DNA from: Deltaproteobacteria bacterium
Lineage (GTDB): Bacteria; Myxococcota_A; Bradymonadia; REDH01
Direction: 5' to 3'
NCBI GenBank assembly: GCA_007693585.1
Contig: REDH01000120.1
Location: forward strand, 1 to 64,000
DNA length: 64,000 nt
Below, in pieces: positions 24,765 through 33,524 of this stretch. How positions within the stretch are numbered: the stretch's first letter is position 1; each line of letters starts with the position of its first letter. The notes beneath the pieces were generated by a model, which did no database searches, was not told where the DNA came from, and worked only from the letters and a program-made list of their open reading frames with translations. The translations under genes and the position numbers were made by a program.

Positions 24765-27113
24765 TCAGGCGCGCTTGACGTCGAGTTGAACGTCTCTCCA
24801 CGTCTGTCGATGGAGTGCGTCATGGAACTCTCGGGCGTAAATCTCGCTGACCTCGACCACGCAGTGTTCCGGGTGCAAGTCTATCCGACCCAGGTCGTCG
24901 CGCTCAAGGCCGGCGAGCCGGGCCATGATGTCGGCGAGTTCTTCGGGGGCGGCCGCCTTCTCGCTGCCCACGTTGATTCGGAACCTTCGGAACTGTCCCT
25001 TGCGATCGAAGATGGTCTCGGCCTTCCGGTCGCGCGGTGCGGGCTTTTGTGATGCGGGTTTTTGTGGTGCGGGTTTTTGTGGTGCGGGTTTTTGTGGTGC
25101 GGGCTTTTGTGATGCGGGCTTCGGTGATGCGGCCCGTCGGGACCTGGAACGCGTCTCGCGGGTTCTGGATTCGCGGGCCGGTGTCTGATCGGGTGGGAGC
25201 CCCCTGTCGGCGCGTGCAGGGGAGTCGGCGCCTGGCTCATCTTCCTTCGCGTGGTCCGTCGGCTCTGGCGTGGGAGCGGCTCCGTCCAGGATTCGGACCA
25301 TGCTTCGCCGCTGGCCGGTGACCTCGAGATCGGGATGGTCTTCGGCGTGGCGCCGCACCTCCTTCATCGGCATGGACACGCCGCTCGCGATGGATCGCAC
25401 GGAGCGCATGCGCTCCCGGCCGTCCGCGCCTGAGTTCTGGTCCAGCCAGGTGTGGATGGCAGCGGCTTCGGCGGAGACCTCGAACGGGGACAGGTCCGTC
25501 GTCGATGCTTCGGCGACGGCGGGCGTCCGGGGAGGGGCGGTGTCGACTACCGCGGGATCGGAGGAGTCGGTGTCGCGCCGGCTGGCGCGCTTGCGGGTGG
25601 TGCGCGCCGTCGCGGGTGCGGCGGCGTCGGCGGTGCTCGTTGCGGGTGCTGGGGCCTGCTCCACCTCGGGTGGTGAACTGCGCCTGGCAGCCTCGGTTTC
25701 GGGCGCCTCGGTCTCGGAGCCATCCGGGTTCGCAGCGGGAGCGGCGGCCGTATCTTCGGTTCGGTCGACCCTTGCGGGGGGGGAGGGTGCGTCCTTCGGG
25801 GGGAGCTGTTGGCTCGCGTCGCTCCGCGGGGCGTGTCGGAAGGCGGCGATCAGCTTGGCGATGGTGCGGTGGCCGTCGTCGACTTCGGCGAGGCGGCGGG
25901 CGATGGCGAGGTAGTCGGCGTACGGGAGCGAGCCATCGGCATCGAGTCCGTCGAGCGCTTCGATCAGCGAGCGATCGGCGCGTGTGCGACGCACTTCGTC
26001 GATGCCCGGAAGGGGTGTGCGCTGCTGGCGAATCCGATAGAACTTCTCGAGGTAGTGGAAGACCGAGATGTCCGCTGGGGTGACGAGGGAGAGTGCGATG
26101 CCGAACTGCCCTGCGCGGCCGGTTCTTCCAGTTCGATGAACGTAATTGTCGGGGCTGTCCGGCATGTCGTAGTTCACGACGGCCGGCAGCCCGCTGATGT
26201 CGATGCCGCGGGCGGCGACGTCGGTGGCTACGAGGTACTTTGTGCGGTCGTCCCGCATACGCGCGAGGGCCTTCTCGCGTTCGCTCTGCGGGAGGTCGCC
26301 ATTGATGACGCCGACAGGCAGGTCATCGGCTGCAAGTGCGTCATGGATTCGGAAGGTGGCGACCTTGGTATTGGCGAAGACGATCGCCCCTTCGGGCGCC
26401 CAGGTGGGCAGGACGCGCCGCAGTGCTTCGAGCTTGGCGGCTTCGTCCACGGCGAAGTACCGGTGCTGGACACTTCGTGCGCCGACGGAGTCGCTGGAGA
26501 GGTCGATGGTCTTCGGATCGCGCAGGAAGCCGTTGGCGAGCCGGAGGATGGGGTCGTTGATCGTGGCGGAGCAGACGAAGCACTGCTTGTCGCCGGGGAG
26601 GAAGGAAACCACGTCGAAGACGTCCTTTTCGAACCCCATGGAGAGCATTTCGTCGGCCTCGTCGAGACCGAAGATGATGAGGTCCGCGAGGCTGATGTTC
26701 CTTCGCCTCAGGTGATCGAGCAGGCGTCCGGGGGTCGCGATGACGACCTGGGCCTGCTTCAGTGCGTCAAGCTGGGGTTCGAAGCCCGCTCCGCCGTAGA
26801 TGGCAGCGGCCCGGATGCCCCGGTGGCTTCCGAGTCGTTCGGTTTCGCGGGCCACCTGTGCGGCGAGCTCTCTTGTCGGGGCGAGCACCAGCGCCTGGAT
26901 TCGCCCGGGGGTCGGGTCGACCTTCTCGATGATGGGCAGGGCGAACGCGGCGGTCTTTCCCGTGCCGGTCTGGGCCTGGATGATCAGATCGTGACCTTCG
27001 AGAATCTCCGGTACCGCAGCCGCTTGAACCGGGGTGGGGTGCTCGAAGCCGGCCTCTCGGAGGGCGGCGAGGGTCGGGTCGGAGAGTCCGAGGTCTTGGA
27101 ACGATCGGGTCAT
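24765..27113 (-). CDS. DEAD-box RNA helicase with DbpA-type RNA-binding C-terminus
   Basis: ATP-dependent RNA helicase of 782 residues. Motifs in order: Q-motif (FEHPTPVQ), Walker A AQTGTGKT at residues 47-54, PTREL, TPGR, DEAD in LDEADEML, SAT (CSAT), and HRTGRTGRAG. The C-terminal 75 residues (RFRINVGSEKAAAPEELA to the end) match the DbpA/CsdA RNA-binding domain, which suggests a ribosome-assembly or cold-shock role as in DeaD/CsdA. Between them are a winged-helix-like stretch and long low-complexity linkers, including a QKPAP/QKPAS pentapeptide array encoded by a 15-bp tandem repeat. ATG 27113 is chosen from homology. It is divergent from tRNA-Val and the ribosomal operon. Confidence 0.96.
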   Translation of the reverse strand: MTRSFQDLGLSDPTLAALREAGFEHPTPVQAAAVPEILEGHDLIIQAQTGTGKTAAFALPIIEKVDPTPGRIQALVLAPTRELAAQVARETERLGSHRGIRAAAIYGGAGFEPQLDALKQAQVVIATPGRLLDHLRRRNISLADLIIFGLDEADEMLSMGFEKDVFDVVSFLPGDKQCFVCSATINDPILRLANGFLRDPKTIDLSSDSVGARSVQHRYFAVDEAAKLEALRRVLPTWAPEGAIVFANTKVATFRIHDALAADDLPVGVINGDLPQSEREKALARMRDDRTKYLVATDVAARGIDISGLPAVVNYDMPDSPDNYVHRTGRTGRAGQFGIALSLVTPADISVFHYLEKFYRIRQQRTPLPGIDEVRRTRADRSLIEALDGLDADGSLPYADYLAIARRLAEVDDGHRTIAKLIAAFRHAPRSDASQQLPPKDAPSPPARVDRTEDTAAAPAANPDGSETEAPETEAARRSSPPEVEQAPAPATSTADAAAPATARTTRKRASRRDTDSSDPAVVDTAPPRTPAVAEASTTDLSPFEVSAEAAAIHTWLDQNSGADGRERMRSVRSIASGVSMPMKEVRRHAEDHPDLEVTGQRRSMVRILDGAAPTPEPTDHAKEDEPGADSPARADRGLPPDQTPARESRTRETRSRSRRAASPKPASQKPAPQKPAPQKPAPQKPASQKPAPRDRKAETIFDRKGQFRRFRINVGSEKAAAPEELADIMARLAGLERDDLGRIDLHPEHCVVEVSEIYAREFHDALHRQTWRDVQLDVKRA
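25036..25125 (-). repeat. 15-bp tandem repeat, six units, inside the helicase linker
   Basis: Units such as GGTGCGGGTTTTTGT (plus-strand reading) occur six times in a row with a few substitutions. On the minus strand they encode QKPAP/QKPAS pentapeptides. The unit length is a multiple of three, so copy-number change alters linker length without breaking the frame. Confidence 0.95.
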
Positions 27114-27243
27114 GGGTGCGGCGGCAGGGATCGAGAGGATTGACGATGCCAGCGGATGCGGGCTGGAGGGCTCTAGCGTCAAACGGCGGGCGAATGCAAG
27201 CACGTGGCCCGTTGAACGGCCACCGGGGGGGCACAATTTCATC

Positions 27244-27271
27244 TTGACGAGCCTGCGGGGTTGCCACTACT
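27244..27271 (+). promoter_or_regulatory. Candidate promoter of tRNA-Val / ribosomal operon
   Basis: TTGACG at 27244-27249 with ACTACT (three of six matches) 16 bases downstream. The -10 is weak, but the -35 and spacing match those upstream of tRNA-Cys. It is placed about 50 bases before the tRNA and in the gap divergent from the helicase gene. Confidence 0.3.
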
Positions 27272-27321
27272 GACTGCGCCTCGCTGGCCGCGCACCCGGG
27301 GTTTCCGAGTGCCGGTCGCGA

Positions 27322-27393
27322 AGGCGATTAGCTCAGTGGGAGAGCACTTCCCTGACACGGAAGGGGTCGGCGGTTCGAATCCGCCATCGCCTA
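27322..27393 (+). tRNA. tRNA-Val (anticodon GAC)
   Basis: Acceptor AGGCGAT (27322-27328) pairs with ATCGCCT (27386-27392), discriminator A at 27393. The D-arm is GCTC/GAGC, the anticodon stem CTTCC/GGAAG encloses CTGACAC with anticodon GAC at 27354-27356, and the T-arm is GGCGG/CCGCC with TTCGAAT. No CCA is encoded. It lies immediately upstream of rpmI. Confidence 0.97.
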
Positions 27394-27396
27394 CTC

Positions 27397-27418
27397 GGGC
27401 CGAGGTTGACCTCGGCCC
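27397..27418 (+). terminator. Hairpin between tRNA-Val and rpmI
   Basis: GGGCCGAGG (27397-27405) and CCTCGGCCC (27410-27418) form a perfect 9-bp stem with a TTGA loop, followed by TTGTCGTCT. It could end the tRNA transcript, mark a processing site, or act in the leader of rpmI, whose ribosome site begins about 30 bases later. Confidence 0.5.
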
Positions 27419-27460
27419 TTGTCGTCTCGACTCTCCACGGCTCGTTCAGGAGCGACCGTC

Positions 27461-27658
27461 ATGCCGAAGATGAAGACCAATCGTGCCGCATCGCGCCGCT
27501 TCAAGGTCAGCGGATCGGGCAAAATTGTCCGCCGAAAGGCGAACAAGAGCCACATCCTCACCAAGAAGAGCCGTACCCGGAAGCGTCGACTGCGCCAGAG
27601 CGCGATCATGCGGAAGGAAGACGTGAAGATCGTTCGTCCGCTGATTCCCTACCTGTAG
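27461..27658 (+). CDS. rpmI: 50S ribosomal protein L35
   Basis: A 65-residue basic protein with the L35 signature [20 protein letters not shown] and a lysine/arginine-rich tail ([15 protein letters not shown]). ATG 27461 follows AGGAG at 27448-27452. In many bacteria rpmI follows thrS-infC; here tRNA-Val takes that place and infC is absent from the window. rplT follows after 132 bases. Confidence 0.97.
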   Translation: MPKMKTNRAASRRFKVSGSGKIVRRKANKSHILTKKSRTRKRRLRQSAIMRKEDVKIVRPLIPYL

Positions 27659-27790
27659 GGAGCCGCTTTCGTCGCAAAGCGCGAGAGATTGCCCTCGCGT
27701 GTCCTGCAGCCGGTCCGTGCCGGCGTGTCCGTTCCAGGGCGTGAAGTCGGCGAGTGCCGCCCCTGGTTCGACCCCTCAATGGAGTGAACA

Positions 27791-28150
27791 ATGCCTCGAG
27801 TGAAGCGTGGTTTTCGTGCACGTCGTCGTCGCAACAAGATTCTGAAGTTGGCGCGTGGGTATCGCGGTGCGCGGTCGAAGCTCTTCCGCACCGCAAAGAA
27901 TGCAGTGCTGAAGGCGCTGAGCTACGCCTACCGTGACCGTCGTGTGCGCCGCCGTGATTTCCGGCGCCTCTGGATCACCCGCATCAATGCTGCGACGCGG
28001 CAGAACGGCATGTCCTACAGCCGGTTCATCGCGGGGTTGAAGAAGGGTGGAATCGAGCTGGACCGAAAGGTCCTCGCCGATATCGCGTTGCATGACCCTG
28101 CCGGGTTCTCTCTCATCGTCGAGCGGTCGCGCAAGGCTCTCGAGGCCTGA
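27791..28150 (+). CDS. rplT: 50S ribosomal protein L20
   Basis: A 119-residue protein that binds 23S rRNA early in large-subunit assembly; full length with the basic N-terminal extension ([20 protein letters not shown]) and the conserved [18 protein letters not shown] 27791 follows GGAGTG. The 132-base spacer from rpmI contains a possible imperfect stem (CCAGGG near 27735 with CCCTGG near 27768); L20 autoregulates its operon in some bacteria, but I see no recognisable L20-binding leader. Confidence 0.97.
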   Translation: MPRVKRGFRARRRRNKILKLARGYRGARSKLFRTAKNAVLKALSYAYRDRRVRRRDFRRLWITRINAATRQNGMSYSRFIAGLKKGGIELDRKVLADIALHDPAGFSLIVERSRKALEA

Positions 28151-28268
28151 ACGCACCCAGCGGACGGCCCGGCCGGCACGGCCGGCATCGGCCTGCTCGC
28201 CCCACCGTCTGGCCGTGGAACACGAATCCCCGGACTTGTGTCCAAATGACTTCCCGACGGAGAGCCTC

Positions 28269-29309
28269 ATGACCGCCTCTGTGTCCAATGAGCTGGCGAA
28301 GCTGGTGACTGAGGCACGGGAGAAGTTTGACTCGGCTCTGACCGAGGATGAGCTGAACCGGGTGAAGGCGGGCTATCTTGGACGTCAGGGGGCCATCAGC
28401 GCCCTGATGCGCCGGATGAAGGAGCTTTCGCCGGAGGAGCGTCCCGCATTCGGTCAGCGTGTGAACGCGGCCAAGGATGCGCTCGAGGTTGCGCTCGATC
28501 GCCGCAGGGAGGCGCTGCGAAGGGAGCGCATCCAGCGAGCCATCGAGTCCGAACGGATGGATGTGACGCTGCCAGCGCGGGGGGGGGAGCGTGGTGCGCT
28601 GCATCCCCTGAGACGTGTCGAGCAGGATCTTGTCGGAATCTTCCGACGACTTGGCTACGACGTGGCGGAGGGGCCCGAGGTGGAACTCGACTTCCACAAT
28701 TTTTCGGCCCTGAACTTCCCGGCGGATCACCCGGCCAGGGACATGCAGGATACCTTCCACCTGGAGGGCGAACCCGACCGCCTGCTGCGGACCCACACAT
28801 CGAGTGTCCAGATCAGGACGCTGCTGGCCAATCAGCCTCCCGTGCGGATTGTCGCGCCGGGTGCGGTCTATCGGTCGGACGAGGTCGACATGACCCACAG
28901 CCCCTGCTTTCACCAGATCGAGGGGTTGTTCGTGGATCGAGGCGTCACGATGGCGCACCTGCGCGGAACGCTCGAAGCGTTCGCCGCAGAGCTCTTCGGC
29001 CGTTCGGTCGGCATTCGTCTGCGTCCCAGCTTCTTCCCCTTCGTCGAGCCGGGCGCCGAGGTGGACGTGGGCTGCGTGTTCTGTGACGGTGCGGGGTGCA
29101 GGGTCTGCGGTCAGACCGGGTGGATCGAGATCCTTGGGGCCGGAATGGTTCATCCTGCGGTGTTCGAGTCTGTCGGCCTCGATCCGGAGGAATGGACGGG
29201 CTTTGCCTTCGGCATGGGTATCGAGAGGATCGCCATGCTCCGCTACGGCGTCCAGGATATCCGACTGTTCTACGAGAATGACCTGCGCTTTCTGGCACCC
29301 TTCGCCTGA
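28269..29309 (+). CDS. pheS: Phenylalanyl-tRNA synthetase alpha subunit
   Basis: Catalytic subunit (346 residues) of the alpha2beta2 enzyme that charges tRNA-Phe. N-terminal coiled coil (residues 1-90), then class II motifs: LHPLRRVEQDLVGIFRRLGY, motif 2 in THTSSVQIRTL and VYRSDEVDMTHSPCFHQIEGL, and motif 3 in FAFGMGIERIAML. A CxxC...CxxC insertion (CVFCDGAGCRVC) of the type found in many bacterial PheS is present before GWIEILGAGMVHP. ATG 28269 follows GGAGA; the open frame upstream overlaps rplT and is not coding. A nine-G run at 28579-28587 (PARGGERG) is in frame. Confidence 0.97.
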   Translation: MTASVSNELAKLVTEAREKFDSALTEDELNRVKAGYLGRQGAISALMRRMKELSPEERPAFGQRVNAAKDALEVALDRRREALRRERIQRAIESERMDVTLPARGGERGALHPLRRVEQDLVGIFRRLGYDVAEGPEVELDFHNFSALNFPADHPARDMQDTFHLEGEPDRLLRTHTSSVQIRTLLANQPPVRIVAPGAVYRSDEVDMTHSPCFHQIEGLFVDRGVTMAHLRGTLEAFAAELFGRSVGIRLRPSFFPFVEPGAEVDVGCVFCDGAGCRVCGQTGWIEILGAGMVHPAVFESVGLDPEEWTGFAFGMGIERIAMLRYGVQDIRLFYENDLRFLAPFA

Positions 29310-29326
29310 ACTCATGAGGACCTCCC

Positions 29327-31786
29327 ATGCGTGTGAGCTGGAATTGGCTCAGCGAGTTCGTTGATCTCGAAGGCTGCGAACCCCTTGCCACTGCGGAACG
29401 ACTCTCCCTTGCCGGCCTCGAGGTGGAGGGCATCGAGAGGTTCGGCGCGGGCATCGAGGCCGTCCTGGTGGCCAGAGTGGACGAGGTCTCTCCGCATCCA
29501 GGTGCGGACCGGCTCCGTCTGGCGACGGTCGACGCGGGCACCCACGGTACCTTCGTCATTGTGTGCGGCGCACCGAACGTGCGTCCCGGAATCCATGTGC
29601 CCTTCGCGCCGGTCGGTACGGTGCTGCCCAACGGTGTGGAGATTCAGGCGGCGAGCATCCGCGGGGTGCCCAGCCACGGGATGCTCTGCTCGGCGGATGA
29701 GCTGGGTCTAGATGCGGATGGGGAGGGGCTGCTCGAGCTCTGGGGAGCGATGACGCCTGGCCAGTCGCTCGGAGAGGTTCTTGGTCTGCCGGACTGGTCG
29801 TTCGAGCTCTCGCTGACCCCAAACCGCGCGGACTGCCATGGTGTCCTTGGGGTGGCGCGCGAGATCTCGGCGCTACTCGTGCGGCCGCTGAAGCGCGGGC
29901 ACGGACCAGTGGCCTCGTCGAGGCTCGGTTCGCCGCGCGAGAGTGCAGCACGGTTCGAGGTGAGGATCGAGGATGCGGATGGGTGTCCGCGCTACGCCTT
30001 TGCCGTGGTGACGGGGCTGACGGAAGGGGTGTCACCGTCCTGGGTGCAGCAGAGGCTGCGGTGTTCGGGGGTTCGACCGGTGAGCCGCATCGTGGACGTG
30101 ACGAGTCTCGCCATGCTGGAGAATGGTCAGCCGCTGCACGCGTTCGACCTCGAACGCCTCTCCGGTTCGACGCTGACCGTCCGAGGCGCTCGGGAAGGCG
30201 AGACCATGGAGGGAATCGACCACGCGGTCCGTGCGCTCGACCCGGATGACCTGGTCATTGCGGACGAGGCGGGGCCCGTGGCGATCGCCGGGGTAATGGG
30301 CGGTGTGCGTTCCGAGGTGAGCTCGGGGACGAAGGCGGTGCTGATCGAGTGTGCTCATTTCGCTCCGTCGAGAGTTCGGCGGGCAGCGCGCCGGCATGCC
30401 CTGCATACCGAGGCATCGCATCGCTTCGAGCGCGGCGTTGATCCTGGCGCGGTGGATCGTGCACTGGGGCGGGCCGTCGAGTTGCTCGTCCGCATCGCGG
30501 AGGAGAGCGGGGATCGACCGCTCGTGTCAGGGGATTGGGTCGATGTGGATCGGCGGTCGCCCGAGGCGAAGCGGGTGTCGCTTCCGGAAGGATTCGTTGC
30601 AAGGCATCTGGGTCTTGAAGTCGGGCGCGAGCGCGAACTGGAAATTCTCGAGCGACTGGGTTTCGAGAGCGTGGACGGTGCGTTCGTGGTCCCGTCCTGG
30701 AGGTTCGACGTCTCGCGACCCATCGACCTGGTCGAGGAGGTCGCCCGGGTGGTGGGGTATGACTCGATTCCAGCGGTCATGCCGTCGATGCAGCCCGGTG
30801 TGGCAGTGCGGCGCCGAATGGACGCGCCGCTGGACCAGCTCGCGCAGCCGATCGTCCCCCGGGAGCGACTGGAGGGTTTCACCCGTCTGCGCGATTCGTT
30901 CTGCGTGTCCGGCTGGAACGAGGCGATTCACCCGGCCTTTGGAGATCCGGAGCGCCAGGCCCGGCTGATGGGAGTGAACGAATTCCTGAGGATCCGCAAC
31001 CCTCTGGGGGAGGAAACCTCGGTCTTGCGCAGAACGCTGCTCGACGGGCTTCTGCGTGCGGTGCGTCACAATCAGTCCCATGGTGCAGAGCGGGTGGCGC
31101 TCTTCGAGACGGGCAAGGTGTTCGACCCTGCGTCAGGCGTCCCGGATGGCCCCGAGCCGCAGCATGTGGCAGGTGTCCTGGCGGGGCTGGCCAGTCTTCG
31201 GTGGATGGAGGCATCCAGGCCTGCCGATCTGCACGATCTCCAGGGTGCCCTCGAGCGGCTGGGGCACGCAGTGGATAGGCCCATTCGATTCGAGAGCCCG
31301 CACGACATCGATGTGCCGCCGTGGCTTCACCCCGGGCAGGCTGCGGTGGTGTGCGCAGGAGGCGGTTGCGTGGGCTGGGCCGGAGGGCTTCATCCGGAGC
31401 TTGTGGATTCGCTGGACCTGCAGGGGCCTGTCCTCGCCTTCGAAGCCGATCTGGATGAATGGCTGGCTGTCGCTCCCGCCACTCGTTCGGCCGCTGCTGT
31501 TCCACGGTTCCCGGGATCGGCGCGCGACTGTGCGCTTCTCGTGGATCGGTCGCTGCCCTGGGCTGCGGTCGAGCAGGAGATTCGAAGCTGCTGGCATCCA
31601 TTGATGGAGCAGTTGCGGCTGTTCGATGTCTACGCGGGAGATCGCGTGGCGGAGGGAAGAAAGTCGCTCGCGTTTCGCATTCTCTACAGGAACCCCGAGG
31701 GGACATTGCTGGACGCGGATGTCGAGCGTATCCACGGGGAGCTGATTTCTCACCTCGAACGTACGCTCGGCGCCGTTCAACGTTGA
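29327..31786 (+). CDS. pheT: Phenylalanyl-tRNA synthetase beta subunit
   Basis: The 819-residue beta subunit, 17 bases after pheS. In order: N-terminal core and EMAP-II-like tRNA-binding domain (residues about 40-150), the B3/B4 editing region with GVMGG and HALHTEASHRFERGVDP, the B5 DNA-binding-like fold, the inactive synthetase-like core, and a C-terminal anticodon-binding domain (LFDVYAGDRVAEGRKSLAF). Length and order match the family. A perfect TTGACA at 31783-31788 overlaps the stop region and could be the -35 of an internal ihfA promoter, although no good -10 follows. Confidence 0.97.
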   Translation: MRVSWNWLSEFVDLEGCEPLATAERLSLAGLEVEGIERFGAGIEAVLVARVDEVSPHPGADRLRLATVDAGTHGTFVIVCGAPNVRPGIHVPFAPVGTVLPNGVEIQAASIRGVPSHGMLCSADELGLDADGEGLLELWGAMTPGQSLGEVLGLPDWSFELSLTPNRADCHGVLGVAREISALLVRPLKRGHGPVASSRLGSPRESAARFEVRIEDADGCPRYAFAVVTGLTEGVSPSWVQQRLRCSGVRPVSRIVDVTSLAMLENGQPLHAFDLERLSGSTLTVRGAREGETMEGIDHAVRALDPDDLVIADEAGPVAIAGVMGGVRSEVSSGTKAVLIECAHFAPSRVRRAARRHALHTEASHRFERGVDPGAVDRALGRAVELLVRIAEESGDRPLVSGDWVDVDRRSPEAKRVSLPEGFVARHLGLEVGRERELEILERLGFESVDGAFVVPSWRFDVSRPIDLVEEVARVVGYDSIPAVMPSMQPGVAVRRRMDAPLDQLAQPIVPRERLEGFTRLRDSFCVSGWNEAIHPAFGDPERQARLMGVNEFLRIRNPLGEETSVLRRTLLDGLLRAVRHNQSHGAERVALFETGKVFDPASGVPDGPEPQHVAGVLAGLASLRWMEASRPADLHDLQGALERLGHAVDRPIRFESPHDIDVPPWLHPGQAAVVCAGGGCVGWAGGLHPELVDSLDLQGPVLAFEADLDEWLAVAPATRSAAAVPRFPGSARDCALLVDRSLPWAAVEQEIRSCWHPLMEQLRLFDVYAGDRVAEGRKSLAFRILYRNPEGTLLDADVERIHGELISHLERTLGAVQR

Positions 31787-31880
31787 CAATCACGAGGCCA
31801 ACGGGGCATTCGCCTCGTCCGGCTGCCCGAACACCCAACCAGGGAACGACAGGTTCCCGTTGATCATACCGGAGGATAGA

Positions 31881-32195
31881 ATGGCTGATCAGACGCAGAC
31901 CACGACAAAGGCCGACATTGCCGAGACCGTATACTCCCAGGTCGGCGGGTTCTCCAAGCGCGAGAGTGCCGAGATCGTCGACCAGACGTTCGAACTGCTC
32001 AAGGAGACGCTCGGCAAGGGTGAGAAGATCAAGATCAGCGGCTTCGGCAACTTCGTGGTGCGCTACAAGAAGCCCCGGGTCGGACGCAACCCCGTGAACG
32101 GTGCGAAGATCACGATCAGCGCGCGCCACGTGGCCACGTTCAAGGCTTCGCCCGTGCTCAAGGATCGCGTCAACGAGCACGCGTCTTCGCGATGA
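31881..32195 (+). CDS. ihfA: Integration host factor alpha subunit
   Basis: A 104-residue HU/IHF-family DNA-bending protein. TKADIAETVYSQVGGFSKRE and the signature GFGNFVVRYKKPRVGRNPVNG identify the family; its position right after pheT, as in many proteobacteria, favours IhfA over HU. ATG 31881 follows a strong GGAGG at 31871-31875; the TTG frame upstream is not used. It is followed by a strong hairpin terminator. Confidence 0.94.
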   Translation: MADQTQTTTKADIAETVYSQVGGFSKRESAEIVDQTFELLKETLGKGEKIKISGFGNFVVRYKKPRVGRNPVNGAKITISARHVATFKASPVLKDRVNEHASSR

Positions 32196-32239
32196 CGCGA
32201 GACACGCGAGGTCGCACATCTCGCTCCTGCTTCTCTGTC

Positions 32240-32272
32240 GACAGCCACGGGCGCATTGCATCCGTGGCTGTC
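32240..32272 (+). terminator. Hairpin terminator after ihfA
   Basis: GACAGCCACGG (32240-32250) pairs perfectly with CCGTGGCTGTC (32262-32272) across an 11-base loop. No long T-run follows. It probably separates the ribosomal/pheST/ihfA transcript, at least partly, from the MerR-type gene. Confidence 0.7.
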
Positions 32273-32392
32273 TCGCGTTCGGGACTCGGCCTGTCAGCCA
32301 GCGAGACATTCTCCCGGTGCTGTGGCAAGGTAGGAGGATGAGGCGTGCGAGGAGGGCTTCTCCCCGGGCTGCCGTCCGCAGCGGAGGATGCG

Positions 32393-33307
32393 GTGTCTGT
32401 CGAGATTCCCGACAAGAGCTGGTTCAAGATCGGCGAAGTGGCGCGGATCGTCGGAGTCAAGCCGTACGTGATTCGGTACTGGGAGAGCGAGTTTCGGGCG
32501 CTCCGTCCAGCCAAGACGAAGTCACGGCAACGACTGTTCCGGCGACGAGATATCGAGCTTCTGCTTGTTATCCGAAGGCTTGTCCACGAAGAGCGCTTCA
32601 CGATCGATGGTGCACGAAAGCAGCTTCGGGAGCTGTCCGCCGCAGGGCTGACGCCTGCCGATCTGCTGGATGCCGAGGATTCCGGGGTCGAGGTCGGCCT
32701 ATCGACCGTTCAGCGGCTCGCCTTGCGGGAACCGAACTCCGACACCGACTCATCTGCTGTCGAGAGAGGGAATGGAGAGGAGATGCCTCTTCGGGCCTCG
32801 TGCGGTCCAGCGGAGGAGGGCGGGCTGTCGGCGGCGCCTGGACCGGATGAGCCGCACCCTGTCGCGCGCGCCGCACCTCGGCAGCACGTCGACGATGAAC
32901 ACGTCGGCTCCGACCGCTCTGCTGCAGCGCTTCAGCAGAGAGCTGGTTCTGCTCCCGGGCGCGCGACGACCGGGGCACGCGGGGATGGAACCGGAACGCT
33001 GCCCCTGCCACTCGCGTCCCGTTCCACGGACACGGAGCAGTCCGGGGTCTCATCCCCGGCCACCGCGCCTGGCGAGCCTGTGGGTGTCCCGGGGCTCGGC
33101 GCTGCTGCGCGTGGTGGACCCGCCCACGAGGCGGCCGCAGCGGAGGACCCGGCGAGCGTGGCGACCCTGATGGCGGAGATCGACGCGATGAGGAGCGAGA
33201 TCCTTCGGTTGAGGAGGCGCTTGCGCGAAGTGCTCCGGCGGGAGCGAGCAGGTTGGGCGGAGGTTGGACGGCTTCTTGCGGACCTGGATCGAGAGGACGA
33301 CGCCTGA
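32393..33307 (+). CDS. MerR-family transcriptional regulator
   Basis: A DNA-binding protein of about 304 residues. The winged helix is at the very N-terminus (WFKIGEVARIVGVKPYVIRY, then RLFRRRDIELLLVIRRL, then FTIDGARKQL). A long Ala/Pro/Ser-rich disordered middle follows, and the last 50 residues form a coiled coil (EIDAMRSEILRLRRRLREVL) likely used for dimerisation. No effector-binding domain is seen. GTG 32393, preceded by GGAGG at 32383-32387, gives an N-terminus like other members (VSVEIPDKSWF); GTG 32345 with its own AGGAGG at 32332-32337 is an alternative adding 16 residues. MerR-type genes after ihfA are common in this lineage. Confidence 0.88.
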   Translation: MSVEIPDKSWFKIGEVARIVGVKPYVIRYWESEFRALRPAKTKSRQRLFRRRDIELLLVIRRLVHEERFTIDGARKQLRELSAAGLTPADLLDAEDSGVEVGLSTVQRLALREPNSDTDSSAVERGNGEEMPLRASCGPAEEGGLSAAPGPDEPHPVARAAPRQHVDDEHVGSDRSAAALQQRAGSAPGRATTGARGDGTGTLPLPLASRSTDTEQSGVSSPATAPGEPVGVPGLGAAARGGPAHEAAAAEDPASVATLMAEIDAMRSEILRLRRRLREVLRRERAGWAEVGRLLADLDREDDA

Positions 33308-33524
33308 GGCGCTCGTTGTCGGCGAGCAACGGCGTCCTTCGTGAGACCCGGCACAGCTTCGGTGGCCGCAGGGGGAGTGTGGCTCCTCACCACGTGTGGT
33401 ACGAAGGGTGGCACACCGGCCGGCGGAGACGCCTTTCGGCGGGAGCCTGTGCTCCCCGGGTGTCCGCATGGGTCAGCCTTCGCAAGCGCGAGGTCGGATC
33501 CTCCAAGCCAGCTGGATGCAGTCA

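Noticed and set aside
25036-25125. 15-bp repeats as a CRISPR array
   Set aside because: Units are contiguous, in frame with the helicase gene and encode a pentapeptide linker.
33308-33524. Possible tRNA or small RNA between the MerR and phosphoesterase genes
   Set aside because: Several short GC-rich stems can be drawn, but no cloverleaf with T-loop and anticodon arm could be built.
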